The translations under genes and the position numbers were made by a program. A stretch of 53,043 bases of DNA, taken from Candidatus Zipacnadia bacterium (GTDB lineage Bacteria > Armatimonadota > Zipacnadia > Zipacnadales > UBA5352). The notes under the pieces were generated by a model that saw only the letters and a list, made by a program, of their open reading frames with translations, was not told the DNA's origin and did no database searches. Location: contig JALGUJ010000037.1 of NCBI GenBank assembly GCA_029820945.1, positions 1 to 53,043 of the forward strand. Reading direction: 5' to 3'. Position 1 is the stretch's first letter; each line of letters opens with the position of its first letter. Below, piece after piece: positions 17,773-26,640 of this stretch.

Positions 17773-19245
17773 TCATTCGCATATCCAGGTATTCGGCTCC
17801 CCGGTGATGTCCATGACGACGGTCTTAAGGCGCGTGAACTCGTGCAGGCAGTCACCACCGCTCTCGAAGCCCAGGCCGCTCTGCTTGTGCCCCCCGTACG
17901 ACATCCATGGCCCCACCACGTTGGTGCAGTTCACCCAGATGATTCCTGCCTCCAGCCGAGCGGCCAATTCGTGCGCGGTGTTGACGTCGGTGGTCCATAT
18001 GTCGGCGGCGAGGCCGTAGTCGCAGTCGTTGGCGATCCTGACGGCCTCATCCACGTCCTCGTAGGCCTGCACGCACAGCACGGGCCCGAAGATCTCCTCG
18101 CGGCAGATGGTCATGTCGCCGCTGACCTGGTCGAAGATGGTGGGGGCGAAGTAGTAGCCGTCGGCGAGCTCGGGGTTATCCGGTCTGCCCCCGCCGGTGA
18201 CCAGCCGCGCGCCCTCGGCGCTGCCCGCCGCCACGTAGCCGGACACCCGGTGCCACTGTTCCTCGGAGACGAGTGGTCCCAGCTTCGTGGCGGGGTCCAT
18301 GGGGTCGCCGACGGGCAGGTTCCCCGCGATCTCCACCAGGCGACCGAGGATCTGCTCCTTCATGTCGCGGTGCACCACCAGGCGCGAGCCCGCCGTGCAG
18401 ATCTGGCCGGAGTTGAGGAAGATGGTTCGCGCAGCCGCGGGGATCGCCATGTCCAGGTCCGCGTCGGGGAGGATGATGTTCGGCGTCTTCCCGCCCAGCT
18501 CGAGGGTCAGCTTCTTGACGTTGCCGGCGGAGGCGCGGATGAGCGCGCGCCCCGCCTCCGTGCTGCCCGTGAAGCTCACCTTGCCCACGCCGTGGTGAGC
18601 GGCCAGCGCCGCCCCCGCCTCGGGCCCGAGCCCGGTGACCACGTTCAGCGCGCCCGGGGGCAGCCCCGCCTCCAGGCCGATCGAGCCCAGCTCCAGGGCG
18701 GTGCGCGGGGAGTTGGAGGAGGGCTTGAGGATGACGGCGTTGCCGACCGCCAGCGCCGGAGCGACCTTGATGCACGCGATGCTCAGCGGGAAGTTCCAGG
18801 GCACGATGCAGCCAACCACACCGAAGGGCTCGCGCACGGTGTAGCCCACGTACCCCGCGGGAGCGGCCAGTGCCGTGCCCTCCACCTTGTCGGCCAGCCC
18901 CGCGAAGTAGCGCAGGGAGGCGGCGGCCCCCGGCACGTCGCCGTCGCGCGACTGCGTCAGCGGCTTGCCCATATCCTCGGTCTCCAGCCGGCCCAGCTCC
19001 TCCGCCCGCGACTCGAGGATGTCCGCCATGCGCCGAAGGATCTCGCCCCGTTCCGGCCCGGCCATCCTCCCCCATGGGCCCTCGAAGGCCTCGCGGGCCG
19101 CGGCGACCGCGCGATCAACGTCGGTCGCGTCGCCTCGGGGGAACCTGCACACAGCCTCTCCGTTCGCGGGGTTGATGTCCTCCAGCAACTGCCCGTTCCC
19201 CGCGCCCGTCCATTCCCCGCCAATCAGCATCTCTCGGGTCTCCAT
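17773..19245 (-). CDS. NAD(P)-dependent aldehyde dehydrogenase
   Basis: This 490-residue protein is full length for the ALDH superfamily. It oxidises an aldehyde to a carboxylate in the cytoplasm. Visible landmarks are PWNFPL (N151), the cofactor-site Lys in VILKPSS (K174), FTGSTEAG, the general base in LELGGK (E249), the nucleophile in NSGQICTAGSR (C283) and the late EEIFGPVLCV motif. The sequence pattern is closest to betaine-aldehyde or gamma-aminobutyraldehyde-type enzymes, but substrate cannot be told. In NAD-preferring members a Glu often follows KPS; here it is Ser, which may allow NADP. It starts at an ATG behind GGGGAGG and lies 131 bp downstream of the TolB-propeller gene on the same strand. 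No obvious pathway partner is adjacent. Confidence 0.93.
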   Translation of the reverse strand: METREMLIGGEWTGAGNGQLLEDINPANGEAVCRFPRGDATDVDRAVAAAREAFEGPWGRMAGPERGEILRRMADILESRAEELGRLETEDMGKPLTQSRDGDVPGAAASLRYFAGLADKVEGTALAAPAGYVGYTVREPFGVVGCIVPWNFPLSIACIKVAPALAVGNAVILKPSSNSPRTALELGSIGLEAGLPPGALNVVTGLGPEAGAALAAHHGVGKVSFTGSTEAGRALIRASAGNVKKLTLELGGKTPNIILPDADLDMAIPAAARTIFLNSGQICTAGSRLVVHRDMKEQILGRLVEIAGNLPVGDPMDPATKLGPLVSEEQWHRVSGYVAAGSAEGARLVTGGGRPDNPELADGYYFAPTIFDQVSGDMTICREEIFGPVLCVQAYEDVDEAVRIANDCDYGLAADIWTTDVNTAHELAARLEAGIIWVNCTNVVGPWMSYGGHKQSGLGFESGGDCLHEFTRLKTVVMDITGEPNTWICE

Positions 19246-19376
19246 GCTGCGCCTCCCCTCAGTTCGCTGATGATACGCCGTGACCGCAACGGCGCCGTCA
19301 GGGTTCCCGGCACCCGCCGGGATGACGTCGCCCGCGCTCCCTGTGTCCCGGCAGGCGCCGTCTCGGTAGCCTCCGG

Positions 19377-22300
19377 CTAGCCGCCGCCGGCTTCGGCGGG
19401 ATTCGACGTGCCTGGTGAACCGCGCGGCCTGGCCAGATCGGCGGCATCGCCCACGAGCGTGAAGGTGCCGACCGTGATTGGCGCTTCACCGGGCTCGCCA
19501 GCGCGGCCAGTCTGTTCTGCCTCGGCCGCCGACTCCGGCTCGGCCGACTGTGTGGCGGCCGGGGCTGCGGATGGGCCCTCCATGCGGACGGTGTCCTCGG
19601 CCCCGCCCAGGAGTGCGATGGTGCCCACGGTTACCGGTGCCTCGCCGGTATCGGCGGCCGCCACCTGCTCACCGGGGGCCGCGGGGACCGGGCGCCATGC
19701 CGGCTGCGCATTCATGCCGGGGCCCTGCACGAGCACGCTGGGCTCCCCACCCTCGGGGCTGATAGCCATGATCGAGAAGGCCCCATCCCGCACCGACTCG
19801 TAGGCGATGCGACGACCGTCGGGAGACCACGCGCTCCTGACGTGCTGGCCCGGATCGGACGTCAGGCGGCGCACCCCGGAGCCGTCCGCGCGCATCACGT
19901 AGAGCTCCTCGTTGCCGTCGCGATCGGAGGAGAAGGTGAGCCTGGTGCCGTCGGGCGACCACGCCGGGTAGGAATCGCGAGCGGGATTGCTGGTGAGGTT
20001 ACGCGGGTTCGAGCCGTCCCGTCCCATGACGTAGACCTCGGCATTCCCATCACGGGATGAGGCGAACGCGATCTGCGTGCCGTCCGGCGACCACACCGGG
20101 ACGTTGTCATCGGCAGGATGGCTGGTGACACGCGCCACGGTGGCACCGTCCACGCTGGTGATGTAGATCTCGCGGTTGCCGTCGCGGTCCGAGCTGAAGG
20201 CGATCCACTGCCCGTCGGGCGACCAGTTCGGCCAGTCATCATGTGCCGGGCTCCCGGTGAGGTTGCGCTGCTCGGAGCCGTCGGCGGTCATGACGTAGAC
20301 TTCGTTGTTCCCGTCGCGCCGGGACACGAAAGCCACCATGCTGCCGTCCGGCGACCACGCGGGAGCGCCATCGAAGTCGGGAGCATCGGTAAGCCGCTGC
20401 CGTTGCCCGTCGGCGCGCAGCAGGTGAACATCCTGCCCGCCGGGCTCGCCGGCGGCGAAGGCCAGGTCGGCGGGCGCGAAGCTCGCATCCTCTGGGGAGG
20501 CAGTCGCCTCCTCGCCGACTGCGGTCGGCCCCGGCGCGGGCTGTGGAGCGGTGGGGGGCCGCGACTCCATCCCCAGGAGCTGCTGGAGCCCCGTGTCAAC
20601 CTCCTCGCGATCCGGCGCGGTTGTGCTGGGACGCCCGGGGGGCGGGGCCTCGCCCGCCTCGCCCGGGGTCTCCCGCTCAGTCGGCGGCGGGGGTTGCAGC
20701 CGCAGACCTTCCTCGGCGCTCCCCACGAGCGCGATGGTCCCCACGGTCACCGGCGCTTCGCCCGGCTCCTCGGCTGCCGGCTGCGGCTCGGGCTCGGGTT
20801 GCGGCTCCGGCTGCGCGGCCGGCTCGGGCTCTGGCTCGGTCTCCCGCTGCGCGGCCGGCTCGGGCTGCGGCTCCGGCTGCGGCTCGGGTTGCGGCTGAGG
20901 CGCCTCCGCGATCGCCTCGGGCGCCCGTGGGGGGCCGGTCGGCCGCCACTGGATTGCGCTCTCCCACTCCGGACTGTCCGTGATGTTCACGACGCTGGAG
21001 CCGTCCGTGCTCGCGAGGCAGATGTCGGTCGTGTCCTCATACCGCACTCCGAATGCCAGCAGGCTGCCGTCCGGCGACCAGGCGATCTCGGTCTCATCGT
21101 GGGGGCTGTTGGTGATGTTGCGCAGCTCCGAGCCGTCCGCGTTCATCAGCCAGACATCGTGCAGCGCTTCCCAATCCGTTCTCATGCGCACCAACAGAGC
21201 CATCATCGTGCCGTCAGGTGACAGTGCAGCGGCACGCTCGTCGGCGGGGCTGCGGGTGAGGTTGCGGCGCCCCGAGCCATCCACGTTCACCACCCAGACG
21301 TCGGAGGGGGCCTCCCAAGTCGGCCGGGAGAAGTAGAAGAGCCCGCTTCCGTCTGGGAACCACCGGGGACCGCTGGACTGCTCGCCCGGAGGAGTGATCC
21401 GGCGCACCCCCGACCCATCCAGCGCGACCACGTGTACTGCGTAGTCCTCGTTGCGGCCGTAGGTGTAGGCGATCATGGAGTTGTCCGGTGACCACTGCGG
21501 GCCGCCGGCGCCCCCGGGCTCGGTGGTAAGCCGCCGCAGCCCGGTGCCGTCAGGCCTGATAACCCAGATGTCGTCCTGCATGGCGTTGCGCTCGTCGAGG
21601 TAATGGCGCCTGAAGGCAATCCAGGCGCCGTCGGGCGACCAGCTTGGCTGGCCGTCCTGTCCAGAGCCGTCTGGTCCGGGGCACTGCGTCAGCCGCCTCT
21701 TGCCGGTTCCGTCCGGGTTGAAGATCCACAGCGCGTCTCCCGCGCCATCGCGAAGACTGCAGACGACCCTGGACCCGTCCGGTGCCCAGGTGTAGCCCCC
21801 GACGGTCGCGAGCTCGGGCGTGTCGCAGATCCGGCGCAGGTTCGAGCGGTCCGCCCCCATCACGTACAGGCCGGGCGGCTCGCGGCCCGATCTGAACGAC
21901 AGCTCCGCTTGGGAGGAGACGGTACCGGCCGGCGGCCCGGCGGCGGCTGCTTGCCCTTCGTCCGGCGGGCCCATCGGCCGGTGCTCCACCTCCCGCTCCT
22001 CCGCCACCCGGGGCTCGGGCTGCGGAGCCGAGACGTCCGGGGCCCAGGCCTGGATATAGCTGTTGGCCGGGACGTTCGGGACGCGTCGCCTGCCGCTCCC
22101 GTCGGCGTTCATGACGTAGACGACCATGGCGCCTTCGGGGTCGCCGGTGTAGGCGATCATCGACCCGTCCGGCGACCAGACCGGGTTCCAGTACGCCGCG
22201 CGGCGGCCGGTCAGATTGCGCCTGCCGGAGCCGTCCGGGCCGATCAGGAACAGGTCGAAGGTCCGCAGGCCCATGCCGGCTCGCGAGGCGAATACGATGC

Positions 22301-22934
22301 TGCGGCCGTCGGGCGACCACGCGGGGCTGCGGTTGAGCTCGCCGTCGGCGGTCAGCGGGCGTAGCCCGGAGCCGTCGGCGCCCACGATGCAGATCTCGTG
22401 TCCCCCAACCGTCGCGCTTGGGCGTCCCGGATCGGTTGACGAGACGACCAACCACCGGCCGTCAGGCGACCAATCGGGATGCTGGTAGAAGTGCCGCCTG
22501 TCACTGACGGCCTTGCGCAGCCCCGAGCCATCGACGCCGGAGACGTAGATTGAGTGGCTGTCCGGGCCTTCGAAGGCGATCTGAGTGCCGTCCGGTGACC
22601 ACGCCGGCCACTTGATGCCGGCATCGGATGAGGCGATCTTGCGCGGCGACGATCCGTCCGCCGCCATCACGTAGAGGTCGCCATCGTTGCCCACCGCGGC
22701 GATGAAGCGACCGTCGGGGGACGCCGCGGCGAAGGAGCCGAAGTCGGCCAGCTTGCGCAGGTCGGCTCCGTCCGCGCCGATCGAGTAGAGCGCGCCGCCG
22801 TGGGCGCCCTCCATGTGAAAGAACAGCAGTCGGCCGTCTGCGTCCGCCGCAGTCAGGCCTGCGATGACGAACCACAGGGCCAGCAGGACGCCCGGCAGGC
22901 CCGGGCCCACCGCCACACCACGCTCGCCCACCAT
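19377..22934 (-). CDS. Exported three-propeller TolB-like (PD40) protein with triplicated C-terminal motif
   Basis: The ATG at 22934 has a GGGAGGTG ribosome site; a GTG at 22949 lies inside that site and is less likely. The product has 1185 residues, with a signal peptide ending near GLTAADA. TolB/PD40 repeats (WSPDG...IAF...DRDGN.EIYVM.ADGS..RRLT) form three arrays at roughly 38-291, 343-661 and 821-1078. Between arrays 2 and 3 is a Gln/Pro/Glu-rich linker (QPEPQPEPQPEP) at ~677-720. A short motif GEAPVTVG-[ILF]-x-L-[VL]-G occurs three times, at about residues 725, 1097 and 1147. TolB-like propellers bind proteins or small ligands in the periplasm; none of the Tol-Pal partners are nearby. 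The function is unknown, probably extracytoplasmic recognition. The smaller propeller gene at 50534 encodes the same repeat type. Confidence 0.86.
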   Translation of the reverse strand: MVGERGVAVGPGLPGVLLALWFVIAGLTAADADGRLLFFHMEGAHGGALYSIGADGADLRKLADFGSFAAASPDGRFIAAVGNDGDLYVMAADGSSPRKIASSDAGIKWPAWSPDGTQIAFEGPDSHSIYVSGVDGSGLRKAVSDRRHFYQHPDWSPDGRWLVVSSTDPGRPSATVGGHEICIVGADGSGLRPLTADGELNRSPAWSPDGRSIVFASRAGMGLRTFDLFLIGPDGSGRRNLTGRRAAYWNPVWSPDGSMIAYTGDPEGAMVVYVMNADGSGRRRVPNVPANSYIQAWAPDVSAPQPEPRVAEEREVEHRPMGPPDEGQAAAAGPPAGTVSSQAELSFRSGREPPGLYVMGADRSNLRRICDTPELATVGGYTWAPDGSRVVCSLRDGAGDALWIFNPDGTGKRRLTQCPGPDGSGQDGQPSWSPDGAWIAFRRHYLDERNAMQDDIWVIRPDGTGLRRLTTEPGGAGGPQWSPDNSMIAYTYGRNEDYAVHVVALDGSGVRRITPPGEQSSGPRWFPDGSGLFYFSRPTWEAPSDVWVVNVDGSGRRNLTRSPADERAAALSPDGTMMALLVRMRTDWEALHDVWLMNADGSELRNITNSPHDETEIAWSPDGSLLAFGVRYEDTTDICLASTDGSSVVNITDSPEWESAIQWRPTGPPRAPEAIAEAPQPQPEPQPEPQPEPAAQRETEPEPEPAAQPEPQPEPEPQPAAEEPGEAPVTVGTIALVGSAEEGLRLQPPPPTERETPGEAGEAPPPGRPSTTAPDREEVDTGLQQLLGMESRPPTAPQPAPGPTAVGEEATASPEDASFAPADLAFAAGEPGGQDVHLLRADGQRQRLTDAPDFDGAPAWSPDGSMVAFVSRRDGNNEVYVMTADGSEQRNLTGSPAHDDWPNWSPDGQWIAFSSDRDGNREIYITSVDGATVARVTSHPADDNVPVWSPDGTQIAFASSRDGNAEVYVMGRDGSNPRNLTSNPARDSYPAWSPDGTRLTFSSDRDGNEELYVMRADGSGVRRLTSDPGQHVRSAWSPDGRRIAYESVRDGAFSIMAISPEGGEPSVLVQGPGMNAQPAWRPVPAAPGEQVAAADTGEAPVTVGTIALLGGAEDTVRMEGPSAAPAATQSAEPESAAEAEQTGRAGEPGEAPITVGTFTLVGDAADLARPRGSPGTSNPAEAGGG

Positions 22935-23120
22935 GATCGCACCTCCCACACCGCGATACGCCCGTGGCCCTCGCCACTATCGCACTGCTTCGACGGCGGC
23001 GCGCGCTGTCCTTCACCGGGCGATGAATGACACCACCGCGATATGCAGGAGATGCCGTCGGCGGAACGGAATCTATATCCACTGCATGGCGGCTGTGGCA
23101 CAACCTGGAGGTGGGGTCTG
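22935..23120. other. Divergent intergenic region
   Basis: This 186-bp gap separates the divergent TolB-propeller gene (start 22934, minus) and the exported unknown protein (start 23121, plus). An AT-rich patch (AATCTATATCC near 23068-23078) could be part of a plus-strand promoter, but no matching -35 is visible. I see no hairpin or operator-like palindrome. Confidence 0.4.
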
Positions 23121-25292
23121 ATGCGTCTGTCTGCCCCCGCGAGAGTTCTGGCCGTGCTGATGCTGGTCTCGGCTTGGGCGCCGGCGCTGGCGCAGGACGA
23201 GGATGCGCTCGTTGCGCTGGACGCGGTGGAGTTCGTGCGCAAGACCAGCGAGCTGCTGGTGGCCGCCTATACGACCGAGAAGGGGGAGCTGGAGGGACGG
23301 CTCGCGGCAGCGCAAGATGCGGGGGAGAGGCGGGAGCTTGAGAGGCAGATCGCGGCGCTGGACGTGAAGATCAAGCGGGCCGCGGGGTGCAAGCAGGGCT
23401 GGGAGTACTACTCGCTGGTCAAGAGCATGATCGACGGCCTGAAGGGGGCGGAGAAGGCCTTCGGGGGCACGCAGGCCGTGGCGGCGGGGAAGCCCGACAT
23501 CGACAGCATCCTGGCCGGACGCCTGGCGCCGCTGCAGCCGCTCTTCCAGACGTTGAACACCGCGGCCGACCACGCCTCGCGCGTGCAGGCGGTGCAGGCC
23601 CTGGTGCGCGAGTTCGAGCAGATCAACCGCGACATACCGCACCCCCGGGTCAGGGGCATGCTCAAGGGCATGCAGGCGATCGGCGAGCTGATGAAGCAGT
23701 ATGAGTCATTGCCGGTCGCGATGCCAATCGTCAAGGATTACGTGAAGACCCTGGGCACGGTGCTGCAGGCCGCCTCGGGCTCGGTCCGGCGCATAGCAAC
23801 CCACATGTTCAGCGGCGAGAGGGGGATGCTGACGCGCACCCCCCAGTACCATCCGACGATGTCGGACGGCAGGTCGGAGGCGTTCTTCCAGGATTCGAGG
23901 TTCAGGCAGTGGCACGGCGGGAATGTGGAGATCTACCAGATACAGGGCTGCCCCAACGCGTACGCCCTGCCGGGCGCAGGGGTCGTGATCTGGGATCCGC
24001 AGGTCAAGGTGTGGGAGTACGCGCCCGACCTGTGGCCGCGGGAGGTGCAGCGGCGGTATGCGTGGCTGATGAGCTTCGGTGTCGCGGATCCCACGGTGGA
24101 CCAGGTGCTGGCCCGCCGGGAGAACTACATCGGCGTGCTGCTGCTGCCCGAGGCCAGGGTCCTGGCTCCGGGGGACACGACCGAGATCGAGGTCGTGGCC
24201 AGCTCCCTCAAGCCCGACGCGCTGCTGGGTGAGCTGGAGGTGACGCTGGAGACGCGCCAGAAGACGCTGGCGTGGTTCCAGGGCAGGCGGAGCTACGCGG
24301 GGGCCTTCCCCGACCTGGCGGCTGAGGGAGTGCCCGCAGAGCGATCGATGCGGGCGAGGAACGGAGCTTCAGTGACCTGGCAGGCGCCCGAGTCGGCGGA
24401 CCTCATCTGCCAGATCGGGGCCTCGATGCCGTACACGCGCGATGTGCTGCTGGCCCCGCCATGCTACATCGCCACCGGCAAGCCCACGCGCATTGAGGCC
24501 GCTGCGGACGCCAACCCGGTGGCCCCGGGGCACGAAGGGCTCATCACCTTCCAGGTCCTCGGCACCGACGGGCAGCCCCTGAGCCCGGTTCCGGCCGCGG
24601 CGATACTGGTGCAGCCCGACCGTCTCGAGGTCGGTGAGGTGGATACGCTGGGCGTCCTCGAGCTTAAGGCCGCCTTCCCCTACAGGGCGCCCGACGTGCC
24701 GGGCACCTACCGGCCCGAGATCCGTTTCGAGGGCCTGGTGATCGAGGGCTACGTGTTCCACGAGAACTTCGCGCCCTGCACCGCCACGGTGGAGATCGTC
24801 GTTGAGGGCGAGGGCGGGGGTACGGGCCAGCTCAACCCCGAGTGGGTGGAGGCACAGCGGCGTGAGTTCGCCGAGGCCGTGGCACGCACCGGCTGGAGGG
24901 CCACCCGCTTTGAGTACAGGCTGCTCGCCCCGATCAGGATGACGATGGCCGAAGGCAGGACGCACATCGACCCCATCCGGCTCGAGCACTTCCTCCAGAG
25001 GGTCGGTGACACCCAGGATCAGGGCGAGACGTACACCGGCCATGACATCGATGAGTGGATTCTGGATGACGCCTGGAGCACCGGAACCAGCATCGGGGGC
25101 CATGCCCGAGTGATCGGGCACGTGCAGCCGGACTCCGACCACTACAGACTGACCGACACGACCCACGGCTCCGGCAACTGGCGGGCGGTATCGGAGGACG
25201 GGGGCAGGAGCTACAAGCTCTGGGTAGGCCTCACCGCGGGCGACTTCGAGCCGCCCCCCATGTTCATCGTCACCGTCGCCTCGCGCCAGTAG
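23121..25292 (+). CDS. Exported protein of unknown function (723 residues)
   Basis: The start is the ATG at 23121, preceded by GGAGGTGGGG; the frame is open a further 26 codons upstream but without a better site. The signal peptide is MRLSAPARVLAVLMLVSAWAPALA-Q. Residues ~25-110 are helical and charged (TEKGELEGRLAAAQDAGERR), likely a coiled coil. A second helical part runs to ~230. Residues ~340-580 look like one or two Ig-like beta domains (EARVLAPGDTTEIEVVASSLKP; ADANPVAPGHEGLITFQVLG). The last ~120 residues are an alpha/beta end containing FEYRLLAPIRMTMAEG. No catalytic motif or known family is visible. It stands alone, convergent with the hydrogenase operon. Confidence 0.78.
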   Translation: MRLSAPARVLAVLMLVSAWAPALAQDEDALVALDAVEFVRKTSELLVAAYTTEKGELEGRLAAAQDAGERRELERQIAALDVKIKRAAGCKQGWEYYSLVKSMIDGLKGAEKAFGGTQAVAAGKPDIDSILAGRLAPLQPLFQTLNTAADHASRVQAVQALVREFEQINRDIPHPRVRGMLKGMQAIGELMKQYESLPVAMPIVKDYVKTLGTVLQAASGSVRRIATHMFSGERGMLTRTPQYHPTMSDGRSEAFFQDSRFRQWHGGNVEIYQIQGCPNAYALPGAGVVIWDPQVKVWEYAPDLWPREVQRRYAWLMSFGVADPTVDQVLARRENYIGVLLLPEARVLAPGDTTEIEVVASSLKPDALLGELEVTLETRQKTLAWFQGRRSYAGAFPDLAAEGVPAERSMRARNGASVTWQAPESADLICQIGASMPYTRDVLLAPPCYIATGKPTRIEAAADANPVAPGHEGLITFQVLGTDGQPLSPVPAAAILVQPDRLEVGEVDTLGVLELKAAFPYRAPDVPGTYRPEIRFEGLVIEGYVFHENFAPCTATVEIVVEGEGGGTGQLNPEWVEAQRREFAEAVARTGWRATRFEYRLLAPIRMTMAEGRTHIDPIRLEHFLQRVGDTQDQGETYTGHDIDEWILDDAWSTGTSIGGHARVIGHVQPDSDHYRLTDTTHGSGNWRAVSEDGGRSYKLWVGLTAGDFEPPPMFIVTVASRQ

Positions 25293-25347
25293 GCCGCCTG
25301 ACACCGCTCGGCCCGCTCAGGCCTTGTTCGCGTCCAGGAGTGGGGTG

Positions 25348-26640
25348 CTACCGCTTTACTCGCACCATGTGAGTAGCGCAGGAGATGCAGGGGTCGTAGG
25401 CGCGCACCAGCATCTCCAGAAGCTGCTCGATGCTGTCCTTGCTGCGTTCGAGGATTCCGGGGACGAACTGCCGCATGTCGGCCTCGAGGTTCGCCAGGTT
25501 CTGGGCGGTGGGTATGACGTGATTGGCTGAGGTGCAGCGCCCGTCGCCATCATAGCTGTACTCGTGCAGCAGCGTTCCGCGGGGGGCCTCGACCGCGCCG
25601 ACGCCCGTCCCCTCACGCGGCACGACCTCTGCCTGCTGCTGCCCGGGGTCGAGCCCGCGCTCAAGCACCTCGTCGATCAGCTCGATGGCGTCCTCAGCGC
25701 AGTGCACGCACTCCACGAGCTGGGCCACCGTTATGAGGAAGGGATTGGAGGCGGGTGGCTCGAGCCCAAGCCGCGCCGCGGCGTGCCTGGCCGCCGGGTG
25801 GAGCTGATCGAAGTTGTTGTTGAACCGCGCCAGCGCCCCGACCATGTACTCCGGTCGATTCCACCGGGCGTGCTTGGCCGTGGAGTGATCGACCACGCGC
25901 TCCTCGATCGCGTCGCGGTAGCGTCTGGCGGGCATCTTGTGGCCCTCGCTGGAGTAGAGGTCACCATCGTAGAGGGCGTAGCGGTCCGGGTGCGTCAGGG
26001 ACACGTATTCGGTCTCCCGCTCAAACTCAGGGATGCTCGCCTCCGCGAACAGCTCGATAGTGGCCTGCAGGTCCTCGCGGGCGTCAACCAGCCGCCGCCT
26101 GATTGCCAGCAGGTCATCCTCAGCGATGAGGAAGCTGAAGCCTCCGACGGTCATCGCGATGGGATGGGGGTGCCGCCCGGCCACCACGGCCGTGAGGTCG
26201 TAGCCCAGCGCCTTCAGCCTCATGGCGCGCTTGACCAGGTCCGGATCGCCGTGCACCAGCGGCATGACGCTCGGCAGGCCCAGGAAGTCGGGGGCCGCCA
26301 GGAAGTAGATGTGCAGCAGGTGGCTGGACAGCACCTCGCCGTGGAAGGCGATCCTGCGCAGCATCTCGGTCTGCGGCGAGACCTCCACCCCGAGCGCCTG
26401 CTCGGTGGCCTTGAGCGCCGCGCACTTGTGGCTTGCCGCGCAGATGCCGCAGATGCGGGAGGCGACGTGGGTCACCTCATCGTAGGGCAGGTCGCGGAGG
26501 AAGCCCTCGAAGAAGCGCGGCGCCTCCACGATGGCGAACCGGGCCTCAACCAGCCGGCCGTCCGCGATCTCGACGCGGATGTCGCCGTGTCCCTCGACAC
26601 GGGTGAGGTGATGGACATCGATCGTGGCGTCACTCGTCAT
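25348..26640 (-). CDS. hyhL: Group 3b [NiFe] hydrogenase large (alpha) subunit
   Basis: This 430-residue protein carries the NiFe active site of a cytoplasmic bidirectional hydrogenase linked to NAD(P). Both metal-binding motifs are intact: RICGICAAS (C64, C67) and the C-terminal DPCISCATH (C418, C421, H424). An N-terminal RVEGHG is also present. Only six residues (MVRVKR) follow the last His, so any processing by an endopeptidase would remove a very short tail or none. The order beta-gamma-delta-alpha of this operon is that of Pyrococcus sulfhydrogenase (hydBGDA or hyhBGSL). The start overlaps the small-subunit gene by 11 bp. No maturation (hyp) genes are in the window. The family evolves or consumes H2 with NADP(H) and can reduce sulfur in archaeal examples. 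Confidence 0.95.
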   Translation of the reverse strand: MTSDATIDVHHLTRVEGHGDIRVEIADGRLVEARFAIVEAPRFFEGFLRDLPYDEVTHVASRICGICAASHKCAALKATEQALGVEVSPQTEMLRRIAFHGEVLSSHLLHIYFLAAPDFLGLPSVMPLVHGDPDLVKRAMRLKALGYDLTAVVAGRHPHPIAMTVGGFSFLIAEDDLLAIRRRLVDAREDLQATIELFAEASIPEFERETEYVSLTHPDRYALYDGDLYSSEGHKMPARRYRDAIEERVVDHSTAKHARWNRPEYMVGALARFNNNFDQLHPAARHAAARLGLEPPASNPFLITVAQLVECVHCAEDAIELIDEVLERGLDPGQQQAEVVPREGTGVGAVEAPRGTLLHEYSYDGDGRCTSANHVIPTAQNLANLEADMRQFVPGILERSKDSIEQLLEMLVRAYDPCISCATHMVRVKR

